DNA of 64,000 bases. Origin: Oenanthe sinensis (Eukaryota; Streptophyta; Magnoliopsida; Apiales; Apiaceae). Shown here piece after piece: positions 46,583-59,051 of this stretch. The notes beneath the pieces are model-generated. The model did not search any database. It was given only the letters and a program-made list of their open reading frames with translations, and was not told the DNA's origin. Every line of letters starts with the position of its first letter. The first letter of the stretch is position 1. Where the stretch lies: positions 44,641,455 through 44,705,454 of the forward strand of contig CM053799.1 in NCBI GenBank assembly GCA_028671895.1, written 5' to 3'. The position numbers and the translations under genes are program-made.

Positions 46583-47789
46583 TGTTAGGGATTGTGGTGT
46601 TAACATTGTAAGTAACTAATATTTTATTTAGATTAATTAAAAATTAACTAAGTAAAACATGTTGTCATATACATATTGATAGTATGTTTAAATGTCACTT
46701 GTAATAGTATGTACAAAAAGCCAAGTAGGTGATAGTAAGTATCAATAGTTACTGTCTTGTAAAAATATAATAAATGATCTATGAAATAGAAGTTCACAAA
46801 GTGTTCATGCACAGCATGAATCAAATCAATGACAGTAGTAACATTCTGCAAACTGAAGTCTACGACAACATATTCAAGTGACAATACCTTTTGAAACAAC
46901 TGACAACAACTATTCCTCGACAGTAAATTAGGCGAAGAATGAAGAATCAAAGACATCAAGTTTTACTGACAGCAACTATTTCCTTGACAATAAACTTGAC
47001 GGAGAATGAAGATTCGAAGACAACAAGTATTACTAACAGAAACTTTGATGGAGATAGTTGACAGCATGTTTAGCGGGGATAGTTGACAGTACCTTTGGAT
47101 GACAACATGTTTTAGAAGACTGTCAGGCTTGACAGTAAAGTATGCGGAGTCAAAGATGTTGTCACCAAAGAGAAGCTAAAGGTTGACAGTAACATTTTGG
47201 TGAAACTGACAGTCTGTTTCAAGTAGCAGACTATGTAGTGTTAATTCAAAAATTGATCTTGACAATTCTACCTAGTCTGTCAAGTCTACTACTACAACTT
47301 GAGAAAAGGCAAACAAAAAGATAAAGCGTGTTCAAGGAGTTAAGGATATCAAATCATCTTAGAGCAACTTTATCTACAAATGGAATGAAGACAAATTTGA
47401 ATAGGAAAATTGAAGTTTCTATTTCAAGCATTGTCCTAGGAACAAGGGAAAGTACACTAGTAAGTGAGATATGTGTTTTAGCATAAATACACATATCTCA
47501 CAAACACTTTTCCTATGGCAACTGCACTTAACTTTTCTCAAGTATAGAAACACTAGCAATTTCTTGTTATTGTATCTAATAAAGCTGGAAACATCTTCCA
47601 GTCAGTTGTAGCAAAATAAAAATTAATAAAATTAATTTTTATAGTTAAACACCTTTCTTCATTTAATTGTTTACTGTTGTTTGTATTTTTTATTTGATTT
47701 TTTTATTTCTTGTTTGTTGTTAGCAAGGTAAGTGATAAATAATCAAGTTACATTCAACCCCCCTTCTGCAACACTCATACTGTTTAACA
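46583..47789 (+). mobile_element. Solo LTR of the SIRE-like family, 5-bp target duplication
   Basis: It starts TGTTAGGG and ends TTTAACA, flanked by CCGAG on both sides (46578-46582 and 47790-47794). The sequence is colinear with the LTR at 15073-16196, for example GAAGTTCACAAAGTGTTCATG and CAAGTCTACTACT. Unequal recombination between two LTRs of one element leaves such a solo copy. TGACAG or CTGTCA occurs at least eight times. Confidence 0.95.
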
Positions 47790-47794
47790 CCGAG

Positions 47795-48010
47795 TTTTTT
47801 GAAGAGAAGAAGAGAAAAGATAGGGAGAGAAAATTTTAAAAATCCCCCCTCTAAAAGTTTTTCCTGAAAATGGGATGATTAACAGAAAAAAGGAAATTCC
47901 CTTCATGTACTTTTATCAAAATTTTCTCTCATTTTCTAAAAAAAATTAGAAACATATTAAAGAATTTTTTTTTACTTCTTTTCTTCCCCTTTTCTTTTCT
48001 TCCATTCTCT
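47795..48010. repeat. Purine/pyrimidine foldback repeat, copy 1
   Basis: A purine-rich half (GAAGAGAAGAAGAGAAAAGATAGGGAGAGAAAA) is followed by a pyrimidine-rich half (CTTTTCTTCCCCTTTTCTTTTCTTCC) able to pair with it. A clearly related sequence lies at about 55500-55750. The solo LTR inserted at the edge of this copy. Confidence 0.6.
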
Positions 48011-48059
48011 AATCTAATAAAAAAAAGACTGAGAGATATATTCAATTCAGATTCTGCAA

Positions 48060-48480
48060 TACTTTTTTGGATTTTAAAAATCAAGAACTATTCAATTTGG
48101 ATTAAAAAATTTCCATTAAAATCAATATGTATTCAATCAGAATTTTAAAATATGAGGGTATTCAATCTGAATTTTAAATAAGAAAAATGCTACAGAACCT
48201 AAAAATTATCTCAAAATTTGTCTCAAATGGTGAGTTGTGATATGTGTAATTAATAAATCTCCTATAATAAAATGAGACCCCGCGTGCATACATATGCACC
48301 CATGAATTAAAATAAGTCATATGTCATGACACGTAGTTGGGGGGAAAATATGAGATAATTTTTGAATACGTAATATTACTCTTTAAATAATATTTTAAAA
48401 TTCAGGCGTATTCAATATGAATTATGAAATAATTTATTAAAATATTGATAAACTTATTAAAATCAATATATTATAAAAAA
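48060..48480. repeat. Possible nested MITEs
   Basis: TATTCAATCTGAATTTTAAA and similar words (ATTCAA..GAATTTTAAAAT) recur at 48050-48180 and in 48400-48430, as in foldback elements. Between them AAAAATTATCTCA (48205) and TGAGATAATTTTT (48350) form a second inverted pair. Edges and duplications were not resolved. Confidence 0.4.
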
Positions 48481-51385
48481 ATCATCACATTGTCCCAAAG
48501 TTTTTCTGAAAGAAAAGAAAAGAAAGAGAGATTTATTTTCTTAAATTGTTCCCAAATGATATTTTTAGAAGGATAGGAAAAGAAAGCTAAAGATTTGAGA
48601 AAAATTCCTTATATTTTTGTCCCAAAAATTTTCTTTTTACAAAGATTTGGACTTTTTTTTCCTGAACTCGGAACCCAGCTTTAATGTCCACATCATTACT
48701 ATAGCTATTTTGTGTTGAACATTTTACAGATCGAGTATTCTCCTATTGGCAACTACAATTTGATATTTGAACTTTGTTGTTACTGCATGAATTGCATCTG
48801 TTTGTTTTCTTACAATTACTCTGTCATGGGCTTATATTTTTTATCTGTTTTTTATGATACCAACTTGCAGGTAAGGTTGTTGCATATCCTGGTCTATAAT
48901 ACGAATCAGGCAAATACTAGTTCTCAAGTTAGCTTGGGAGAAGAGGGTGACAAAGGATAGGAAATGGTGAAAGCTTTTTCTGGGGAATCTATGGAAAAAC
49001 TTTAGAACAACATATGCTGTAATTCTTCACAAGCAGATGTGTCCAAGCTTTAGGAAGAACTTGTGGGAAGTAGGGTGGCAATTCATTACTTTTGAACTTT
49101 GGATGGTCAACATTATTGTGTTTACTCGGACTCGTATCTTCTGCATAATCTCTGTACGTGCTCTTTAAATGGCTTGAAGCATCTTACTAACTAGTTGAAT
49201 CTTCCTAAACCTTACCAAGGAAAATGAGTTTCTGGTCGTGCATATTGGTCATTTATTAAATTTGCTAAAAGAAAAATACATGAACTGTTTTAGCTAGTAA
49301 GAACTAACAGAACAATGACATGATAGTTGTCTTTCTTTTAAGAGGAAGAGTGATTAATTTGGATGATGCTAGGCTTTGTAGATTAAGAGTACTATATACC
49401 AACTTGAACATCAGAGACATATATTACAATATAATCTCCAGGCTATTTTTATAAATATAAGGGATGGATTATATTGTTATAAAAATACCATCCAGTTTTT
49501 ATACTCAAAATACTTCTAAAAATAAGTTACTTAAAGTGGACTTTAGAAACATTTTTCTCTAATAAGTTACTTAATTAGCTCACCTGGAGGAAACCAAAAC
49601 TAAACAGTTTTTTAGATTCAGTTCTATCTCGATGAAATCCTGCACTCTTGTTCTTTTTCTAAATAAAATATTGCACTCTTTCAGGTTACAGAACAAATAA
49701 AAGCTAATATGTGCCTTAATTAACATAGAGGCAAATTAATATTAGGTCTGAATATATTTTTGATCCAAGAATAACTGCATTCTCAAAATTTCAAGACTTA
49801 ATACCTGATCTAGATACTGGAAACAATAATATATTCTAAGCATGCGTCAAAAATAATTGACTGACTGCGACAATCAACTGTTCTATTGGCTGTGGATTTG
49901 TCATTGCATTTTCTGTTTCTGCAGCTGAGAATGGAAGAGAGATGTGTAAGCGAATAGTAAACAAAATGTTGTATAAATAAGAGGTGTGAATATTTACCTA
50001 GAGACTACTACAAATTTCATACAATTCCCACCTCGATTCATTCCATCTAAACAAACAGAACAAAAGAGATACGAAAGTCATAAACTTCTTCCTGAGTAAC
50101 AATTACCAGGTTAGTGCCATCACATACAATAATACAAATGGTATAGATAATAATAACAATCACAAAAATAGAAGCAAGAAGGAAAATAAAGGATCAAAGA
50201 AAACCAAAAAAACTAGTAGTGGACTGTACGTGTAGAGTTCCAGGGACTAGGCCTTTGTTCTTTTCACTAGCTTAGAAGAGATAAGTGGCAAATCAGACAG
50301 CAGACAAGTCCAACATTGATCAAAATTAATCATTCATGGAACTTAGCTGCTGAACCACTTCTGACCTATAAAAATCATGCATTGTGTGAAATCCTTGCAG
50401 TCTTACTAGAGTTAGTCGAAATCTCGAATGTGATCCTCTGGATCTTTTGTTCATTTATATGTATGAGGGTTAGATATTTGATATTCTTGTTTTGGTTTTG
50501 TTGCTTGCCTGGTAATGGAAGAAAACTTTTTTATCCATTCCTCTGGACAGTCACCCATTCAACTCCCGAAGTTTACAGGTAATCTGAGTCCAGCTTAAAT
50601 CGAGATGGTATAGCCCAGGGCAAGGATACTTGATTTTGGCTCTTTTTTGTCTTTAAGGAAGTCTTTCCACACTGCATGATAAGCCTCAAAGTCTTATCGG
50701 CTTCACTTGGTGGGTTCAGACATTATTCCTTAGGCTAGCATGTACATGGATCTACATGAAATGTTGACTCACTTAATGTGATAGTGAAGGATTAGAAAAA
50801 GTTCTTAGATATAGAAAATATTAATTAGACAAAATTATGTAGAGAGTGAAAAACTGTCTAAGGTGTTTGCAGCCAAGTGGTGTCATAATAGAAGAGTAAT
50901 ATGCAGAGCATGTAAGAGTTCCAAATGAACGTTAGTTACTTCGTTTTTGAGCTTAGATAGCTAGTCACGTGGGACATGGCTTTGTCTAAAAATGGATGGT
51001 GCTTATGTCAGATGGCAACACCCAAGTGTTTTTAATTTTGGCTCTGGCCTCGATAAAACTTCATATTGCAATTTCTCCGAGCCATTCCCTAGTAAAGTTC
51101 GAGACCTTTGTATGTGGGACAGAGAGTGGTGTGAAGCATTCAGAACAATATTGACTGAAGCATTATAACTAGCAGGTGCTGTTATGTCCTAGGCTACATG
51201 GTTACACCTGTTGGGATTGAATCTCTCAGGATTTATTATTAACAGGTTCGAGGTCCGAGCTTAGGCTTACAGAAGGTGTTGAAAGCTTGACTAGGATCCA
51301 TGTCTGAACTGATAACAGCATCATGACCAATATAAGAAAAGCCAAAACTTGGGGAATAGAAAAAAGGGAAAGATGACATACTGAT
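48481..51385. other. Intergenic DNA downstream of gatC
   Basis: No gene recognised on either strand. Open frames such as 48712-48960 and 50316-50582 have no family I know. The gatC 3' UTR probably extends a few hundred bases left from 51386. Confidence 0.5.
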
Positions 51386-54300
51386 CTACTCTTTGTTCAA
51401 GACTTTTGGGACTTTTATGTATGAATCCTCATAGTTTGGAACAGCAGCTACTATGGCCTCCCTACGAAAGAGATGAGATTAATCACATTAGAATTTTGTT
51501 AATCAATAATGAGATCCACAGCAAAAATTAATCACAAAATTAAATAAAAGAACGAAGAAAATAGTACCTGTTATCAAAAGTTTCAGGCAAATCATCACGC
51601 CAGTTGCTCCCTTCAGTGTCTGCAGTGTCGCCCAAAAAATCTTTAGCAGAAATTATCTAAGAATTTTATATATCATTATATACCAAGTCTAGCATGTATA
51701 CACTAAATTGAATCTCAACTCATAAGATGATGGCTGAACTAATTAAACGAACGCATTAAGCCTTGCTATAGCCTATAAGAAATGATATTTTATCTGGACA
51801 TAACTTGACGGGGATTGCTGAGGATGATGTCTTAAACCAGGAAATGTAGCAAGTCAAACAAAAATAAATTAATAACCATCTTGTAAACTATAAAAAGCTA
51901 CTTGATGCACTTGACAAGAAAAAGTTAGATTATTCATCTAGGTCACATTTATAATATCCTGCCTGCAGTTTGTAAATGTCTACAGCCATCATCACCGTAT
52001 TACCTTATCTCCTATTATTCTATTTATTATGTGTATTTGTGCTTCTGCTGTATGTATATGTTGAGAAAGAGGAGATCCGTCTTTATACTTGAAACCATTT
52101 CAAAGGCATATATGTATGTATATACATATAGTTATATAGTATGTGTGTCTAAAAATGTAGAAGAAATCTTAGACCAAATCCTAAACATTACTTCATTATA
52201 TCAAATTGTGGTATAGCTCGACAATAGTGTGATTTCACGTAGGATAGCATATGCCAATTTTTGTCATGGACGAGATTTCAAAATTAATAATTATTTTGGG
52301 TATTTGCATAGAACTATATAAAAAGAGAGAGCACGTATTCATGACTGAGCTTGAGATATTGATTTTAAGAGAGATTCTAGAATTTCGGGGGTCCGGATCC
52401 CTCTCAAGGTGCCCACGAATCTTTAATGTATAGGCAGGATCACAACTCATGTGGTAATTCTCCTGCAACTAAAATTCTAGACTACCTCTTAATTTTGTTC
52501 TTTTCACCAAAAGGGAAACACGTGTATTTCATAGAGAGATACAAGGCGTTGGGAGATACAAATTCATCACGTTGGTTCGTAATATTTCATGAACACGCAA
52601 CATGTATAGAATGTATAAGACATAAATTCAAGTTAAACTTACTTGCAACATTGAACCTCTAACGTATAATATTTATGTATTTAACAATATAGTACAAAAT
52701 ATATGTTGCGCTATATTACTAGATCAAGCAATAATAAGTCAAATCTATAAGCATGGGCAAGCACTGTTGTAAGATTAAATATGCATCACGAAATTTAGAA
52801 GTTAAATACTTAAGTTCTCAGTACATTATATTGTTTCAGTATGCCCATCTAGACCTACTTGGCCGCGCTCATATGAACCAAAATTTTCCCTAATTGAAGT
52901 ACTAGATGTTACACTTTTTCCAGATATATACAATAGTTCCCAATACATCTGGCTTCCGGTTGTTGGTTAAAAAAAGGCAGGATATAATATTTCTGAAGTA
53001 CCTGCCCTAATAGCAGGTTCAATGCTCTGAAGATCTACATTTTGAAGTTGTCCAAACCTGTTTGGAAATAGAAAATGAAAGAAAACCAATCTTAAACAAT
53101 GTAAAATCTAAAAGAAATCATGAAAAAAACCATGATAAAAAAACTCGAGTTGTAAAGCAGAAAAAAATAAATATTGGTTAATAGTTAGCAATTTAGAGGA
53201 AGTAATTCAATAATCTTCTATCCAAATTCAGTAAAAAAAATCAAATGGCATTTACGGCCTAAGTAGTAAGTAGTCTAAGAGAAGTATAAAGCATAGCAGT
53301 ATTCACTAGATCTAAGCATCACAATGAGAAAGCTTGTTGAAGATAAAAGTCAGATCATATGTTTGTTTAGTTCATTGATGAGGTGAGAGAGAAGAGAAGG
53401 GCATATGGTTCATAGTCTTTAAAACTAAGAAGATCTTCTAAACTATGAGAGCAACTTAAAGTGACATGGTTGTTGGGTTCGGTTGAATGATATCGACTAC
53501 AATAGCAAGAATAATTCAATAAGATTTAGTATGGAAACTTGTTAAGATTTAGTTTTGAGTGTTAAAAAGTATTTTCTGTGCTGTCTGAAGCAGTAAATAT
53601 TACAGTTTTGAAATTAACAAAGAAATGATGCAGCGAAGTTTACAAGTGATGACTATAACAACAAAGACTACCATTAATCAATGTGAATATTACGTGTGAC
53701 ATACCTAGACAGAAAGCAATATAACTGCTCACCGCACTTAACTTAAGCAAGGACGTGTACTTTAGGCAGTATTTAAATGCTAAAACGGAACTAACACAAT
53801 AACCACATCATACTGTCAATGTATATAAACATCAAAAAACAAGGCGCGTTAGCTTCTCTGCAGATTGTATAAAAGGTATCAAGGCACTAAATTTTTCAAA
53901 CAAAGTTCTGGCATGTTATTGACACCATAAATAAAAGGTATGGGTTTGCATTTTTGAATCTTTTCCTGATTCATCACACCCTATAGTTAGAAAAAGAGTT
54001 AATTAATTAAGATACAGTAAAAAAAAACCTTTAGAAATAATATCATCAAGATTGGTAAAAAAATCTATTAATAAATGGAGATTATTAATTAATTGAGGTA
54101 GAATATACTTGGTATCCATTATAAAAGTTTACATAAAATAAAACGCAGCCACTAACTAAATTTGATAATCTCAAATACAAGAGGATTAGAATTTGTGGAC
54201 AGACTAGAACCTCAAGAAAGCTCGAATTACAAGCCACCTGATATGTTGTGTTTGGTTGGGATGAATGAAATTGGAGGGAATGGAATGAATATTTGAACTA

Positions 54301-55111
54301 AATAGAATTCAAGCACAAATTTAGAAAGAAATGCTCCATTCCCCCTAACACCCATTTTCTATCCAAATCTCATCATAGAAATTTTGCACTCATTCATTTT
54401 GTTTGAAGCCTTCCATACTACCTCCATTATCTTCCTTCTATTTTTATTCATTCCATTCTCACCAACCAAACACAACATTAGTACTGTGAGAAAAATTCAA
54501 AAGGAGGAGTACGAGTCACTATGCATAACCCAATCCAATGGAGAATTTCCTCTTCAATTTGATTGTTTGATAAATCAAAATAATAGAATTTGATCTTTGC
54601 ATATCTTAAAAATTAGTAGGAAATAAGCCGCACTCATTAATTGAATTTGATGATCACAAACACAATTAAATTTCACAAATAAAACGCACTAAATAATCGA
54701 AATTGATAATCACAAACACAATGCAGATATATACATATATACATACCAATCAACCACTTTTTGAATTTTAGGAGAAAATTCTTCAACCTACAAAAACACA
54801 ATCGAAACAAAACACAAACTTACAAATTCAAAAAAATCAAGTTAACTAAAATCGAAAACACGAAAAGTGTGATGATTTCATACTTGAGTAGGAGTGAGAG
54901 AGATACGAGCAGTTTGAGCCAAACGAGTCAAATCAGGAGGCTCAAGACTAGACCTAGCACTACAAACACCGCGGCGTCGGTGCATAGATTCTGAGAACTT
55001 GCAGTGGTTTTGCGACGGCGCGTGTAAAGCGGATGACTTAAAAGAGAGCATCGGCACCGCCGCAGCTCTGTAAGTATATGTGTATCTAGACAGAGATGAT
55101 TGTATCAGCAT
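51386..55111 (-). CDS. GATC: Glutamyl-tRNA(Gln) amidotransferase subunit C, organellar (5 exons)
   Basis: GatC stabilises the GatCAB complex, which converts Glu-tRNA(Gln) to Gln-tRNA(Gln) in chloroplasts and mitochondria. Exons on the minus strand: 55111-54884, 54787-54747, 53057-53002, 51619-51568, 51461-51386. All junctions are GT..AG in frame, giving 150 residues. The family core is complete: [20 protein letters not shown], the W in [30 protein letters not shown], and the end [11 protein letters not shown]. The N-terminus is Ser/Arg/Ala-rich like a transit peptide. A second ATG at 55051 would give 130 residues and is equally plausible as the start. Introns 2 and 3 are 1.4-1.7 kb. The gene is divergent from the Elf1 gene and convergent with the glycine-rich gene. 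Confidence 0.95.
54243..54478. mobile_element. MITE in intron 2 of gatC
   Basis: ATGTTGTGTTTGGTTGG at the left is exactly inverted at the right (CCAACCAAACACAACAT). Inner sequence also pairs (GGAATGGAATGAAT with ATTCATTCCATT). Length is 236 bp, non-coding. The target duplication is unclear. Confidence 0.82.
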
Positions 55112-56343
55112 GTCAGCTCCTCATGTTCTCTGCTGCTAAATTTTCTCTGTATGTATATGTATGTATATCTAGAGAAATATTTGGAAAAAATTCGATACCG
55201 GACTTATCACTGGTGTCTGGGCACTCAGGTGTATGACACATATTTTTTAAGAAAAATTCGGTTTAATTTGAATTTAAATTTAACTAAACAAAAATTAAAT
55301 TTATATAAAAGTTTACGTCGGATTGGATTTTATTCAGACTTTTTTTATTGTATTAAACAAAATTTAGAATAAAATTTTAAGTATCTTAATGAAAATCTAA
55401 AATTTTACTTTTATCTATAAATTTTAAAATTTAAATTTATTATATTATATATATATATATATATATAACACTTATTCTCGAATTAAAATTAGTATAGAAA
55501 AGAAGAGAACAGAAAAATCATGCTCTGGATTTTTTGAGAAAAAAAGAAGAAAAATTGAGAAAGAAAATTTAAAAATATTCTCTTTAAAATTTCTTTTCAA
55601 AATTGAGGTTCTTTCTAATTGAAAGAAAAAAATTTAATTTTTTTGCCATATTTTCTTTTCTAAAACTTCCTCTCATTTTCATAAAAATTTAAAAACATGT
55701 TTAAAAAATTTCCTCCTTTTTCCTCTCTTCATCTTTTCTTCCATTGTTTTTTTAATACAAAAATTTAGAAGTACAATATTAAAGTAAATAAATATACTAA
55801 ACATAAGCAATAGAATAAATTTTCATAATTTATTATATCAAATATACTAAATATATCTTCAATAGGCACATCAAGTAATGTCAAAAATTGTCCGTAAATA
55901 ATAATATTTTATATTTTCTTTTATTCACATCAAATGTGACAACATTTTACTTTAATAGTTAACACATTATTATACAAAGTGGTCAAATAGTTCATACATT
56001 AATTACTCCTATAACTAATATAATAAAAAGGGCACTATATATGGATTGTGTAACATTTGTCTGTTATTTATTTTGGGGAGACGAAGGAATGTCAAAAATT
56101 ACCACCTTTTCTTGGCACACTTTTAACACTGTTGAGCAGTATTGAATTGGATGACAACCAAACAACAAAGTATTCGAATGAATTAATAAAAAATAAAAAA
56201 TAATAAAATTCTACCGGTTAAGGAATATAAAAAATATATTTTAAAATTTAAAGAATAGAACTTAGCACGGCGTCGTTTAACACAATCAAAACGAGGAAAT
56301 GATCCAGAGGCTTCTGCACGTGACTAACATAAAAAAAGAGAGC
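55112..56343. other. Region between divergent gatC and Elf1 genes
   Basis: It includes the gatC 5' UTR and promoter, a (TA)n run at about 55449-55467, the second purine/pyrimidine foldback repeat (55500-55750) and AT-rich DNA. No gene recognised. Confidence 0.55.
55500..55750. repeat. Purine/pyrimidine foldback repeat, copy 2
   Basis: GAAAAGAAGAGAACAG...GAAAAAAAGAAG on the left and CTCCTTTTTCCTCTCTTCATCTTTTCTTCCATT on the right. Same order and inner words (TTTTCTCTCATTTTC-like) as 47795-48010. Non-coding. Confidence 0.6.
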
Positions 56344-56351
56344 TATAAATA
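56344..56351 (+). promoter_or_regulatory. TATA box of the Elf1 gene
   Basis: TATAAATA is followed about 30 bases later by ACACCTGCACCTC and then AACTTGAG/GTACGT, a good 5' splice site at 56401. Transcription probably starts near 56375-56385. Confidence 0.6.
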
Positions 56352-56401
56352 GGAGGTGTGTGTGTATATATCATTACATACACCTGCACCTCTAAACTTG
56401 A

Positions 56402-57580
56402 GGTACGTTCGTTTTCTACTAATTTTTCTTCCTTTTTATTTTATTTTTCTTTTATATGTTTTGATTTTCGTTTATGTTGTAATTTTTATGCGTGTACTCG
56501 TGTTATTATGTGTTTCGATTATTAATAATTATACATCGTTTGATTTGTTGTTTTTGTGGTAATATTTCACCGTCTGTTGTAATTTGTTTCTAGGGTTTTC
56601 AAAAATGAATTCCTTTTGTTTTGTTTCCACTCTTGTATGTTTCTGTACATTTTATAATGCATTAAGGGTTTGAATTTTTCGTGTTTTTTGTCCCTTTTTA
56701 TAATTTATTTTGGTCATAATTTTCCCTTGCATTGTTCTGTAAGTGTTTTGGGTTGGGGTGGGGAAGCAGATGACAGGCCCTCGTAAATTGGTATGGTATT
56801 ATCAATTATGGGAAGGTTTCGGAAAATGAATATTCCCGCGTATTGTTAGCTTAATTAACTTAATAGGATCTTGTTTTTGTTTTGTTTGTGGTAAGGTTAA
56901 AGAAAGTCCTGATTTGGCTTTATGTTGTTATTTATTATTAGGTTTAATTGATAGGTAGTTAAATCATTTCCCAGTGTTGTAAGCGAAAATTTGTTTCACA
57001 TTGAACTAAATTGTACTCCATCAGTTTGCGTTAATTAGCTTTCGTATTTTGTTTATTTTTGCTGTAATATAGAGACGGTTTGCCTTTATTTTTCTTACTT
57101 GCATAGAGTGCATAGATTGTGATACCATAGTGATCAAACGCAAGCCCAATATTTAAACATGGAACACATCAATTGTCAATGGTGGTTAGTACACGGATGA
57201 TTTGTATAATTGTATTTCTAAATTAAATGATGAAGCCTATTATTAACTAATGTACAGACTTGAGCTTTTATTACATTATTATTATTATTATTATTATTAT
57301 TTCCCTAGACGCATTAGAGGATATTTTGGGTACTGTGTTACCAAGTTATTTGTTTTAGCTAACATGAACTGAGTTTGCACTTTGCCATGAGTTTGTACTT
57401 GAGGTTAGGTAGCTTGAATAGGTTTTGAAAGGGCGAGGGATGGTAAGTACTTCACCGTGAATTCTTATGCTTTATATTGGTAGACTATCTCTGTGTATAT
57501 GCTTTAGCATCTGTGCATGGAGTAAATACATTTGCACTGTGTGTGAAAAAACAATCCTTTATAAGTTGAACTACTGATGA
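56402..57580 (+). other. Probable 5' UTR intron of the Elf1 gene
   Basis: It runs from GTACGTTCG after CTTGAG to an acceptor like TACTGATGACAG near 57580, about 20-30 bases before the start codon. The T-rich inside (TTTTATTTTATTTTTC) suits a plant intron. An (ATT)n microsatellite lies at 57275-57301. Inference from splice signals only. Confidence 0.5.
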
Positions 57581-57609
57581 CAGTGAAAAAATACGCAAAT
57601 TGTTGACAA

Positions 57610-59051
57610 ATGGGCAAGAGGAAGTCAAGGGCGAAGCCACCACCCAAAAAAAGGATGGACAAACTTGATACTGTATTTAGCTGTCCATTCTGTAATCATG
57701 GAAGCAGTGTGGAATGCCGTATGTAAGTATTTAGTTATATTATTTATGCTATAGTTTGCATGCTTGGCTAAGTGGTTATAAGTACTGATATCTACAATCC
57801 CAATTCGTTTTACAAAGAATTATGACACATGGCTGGGTAAGTCATCTGTAGTTGGTATTATAGGAAACAATGCTAACCAAGTGAATATCTCATTTTCCCA
57901 TGTCACGTCTAAGGTCTAACAATTCATTTGTATTGTTTTTTAATTCAGTTAGTCAAGTCATGGGGATAAAATAGTGGTGTATATGATTGTATTGATAGAT
58001 AGATTGTACAGATAATTTTTCAGTTTAGACACTATATTGGAAGTATAATAAAATGTAGGAAGCAGAGTGTTTAAAGTTATTTTCGTCGAATGCTGCTTTA
58101 TGACTTGTACATAGTTCCACGTCTTTCGAAATGGCAGGAAGTTTTAGAACAAATTGTGTAGGGGAGCTTGTCACAAATAAACAAATCTGCCTTGCTGAAG
58201 CAGTGAACAGATGTGGAGATTTCATTGTAGGTTTTATTATAATTTATTTTCTTGTTCTGGTTGGACAGTTGGACCGGTGTAATGGTTCTACCGTTACTGT
58301 CTCTGCATATAGCTCAGTTTACTTTTTTTTTTTTGGGTATTGTGATATGTCACTTGCTTCTGTTGTTGGACCTTCACATTATGTCTGTTGTCAGTTGTGA
58401 CAGTACGGGTGCTTTATCCAATTATGATGTTTGTGTTGTTATTTAAGGTTTCCCACAAGTTCATTGTTTTCAACATCATCGCTTCCTAATGTACATAACT
58501 GTGAACGTCTTTGTTTCAGTGATATGAAGAATTTGATTGGCGAGGCTTCATGCAGGATCTGTCAAGAAAGTTTTAGCACCACTGTTACAGGTAACTATTA
58601 GATGATAGTGTCTGAATTTCTTTACTCCATCCTGTCATCTTCTTTGTAAGGCAGAGAGATATCTGGCGGATACCTTGTTATTAAATTACCTAACTTAGGA
58701 CCTTCTTTTTAGCTTTACATGCTTTCTCAATTGCCATGTAGGATGGCAATGTAGATTTTCTTTCACTTTGCACAAAATGTATTCCTTAATTGTTCCTTGA
58801 AAGTGAACTAATAAGTTTTGTTTGTGTTTGCAGCTTTAACTGAACCTATTGATATGTAAGTAAATTCTCTGGAAAAATTTGAAAAGTTCTACAACTGCTG
58901 TTACAGTTTGATATTTGAGATATATATGACTAAATTTTGTGTATACAGTTATAGTGAATGGATCGATGAATGTCAACGTGTAAACAACCCCGAGGAAGAT
59001 AGTGTGAAAAATCTCGAGGATGATGATGAGGAGGCTTATGAGAATGTTTAG
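57610..59051 (+). CDS. Transcription elongation factor Elf1 homolog (4 exons)
   Basis: Elf1 is a small zinc protein that travels with RNA polymerase II through chromatin. Exons: 57610-57722, 58520-58590, 58834-58855, 58949-59051, giving 102 residues with in-frame GT..AG junctions. The N-terminus is [21 protein letters not shown], the basic tail typical of the family. The zinc ribbon has CPFC (near 26-29) and CRIC (near 50-53). [20 protein letters not shown] closes the fold, and an acidic tail [11 protein letters not shown] ends the protein. All four Cys ligands are present. Exon 3 is only 22 bases. A leader intron probably precedes the start codon. The gene is divergent from gatC. Confidence 0.95.

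Noticed and set aside
48712..48960. Possible terminal exon between the convergent genes
   Set aside because: A CAG/GTAAGG context is present but the open frame has no recognisable family and no partner exon.
57275..57301. (ATT)n run as a regular repeat system or array
   Set aside because: Simple microsatellite in a probable leader intron; there are no spacers, so not a CRISPR-like array. None is expected in a plant nuclear genome.
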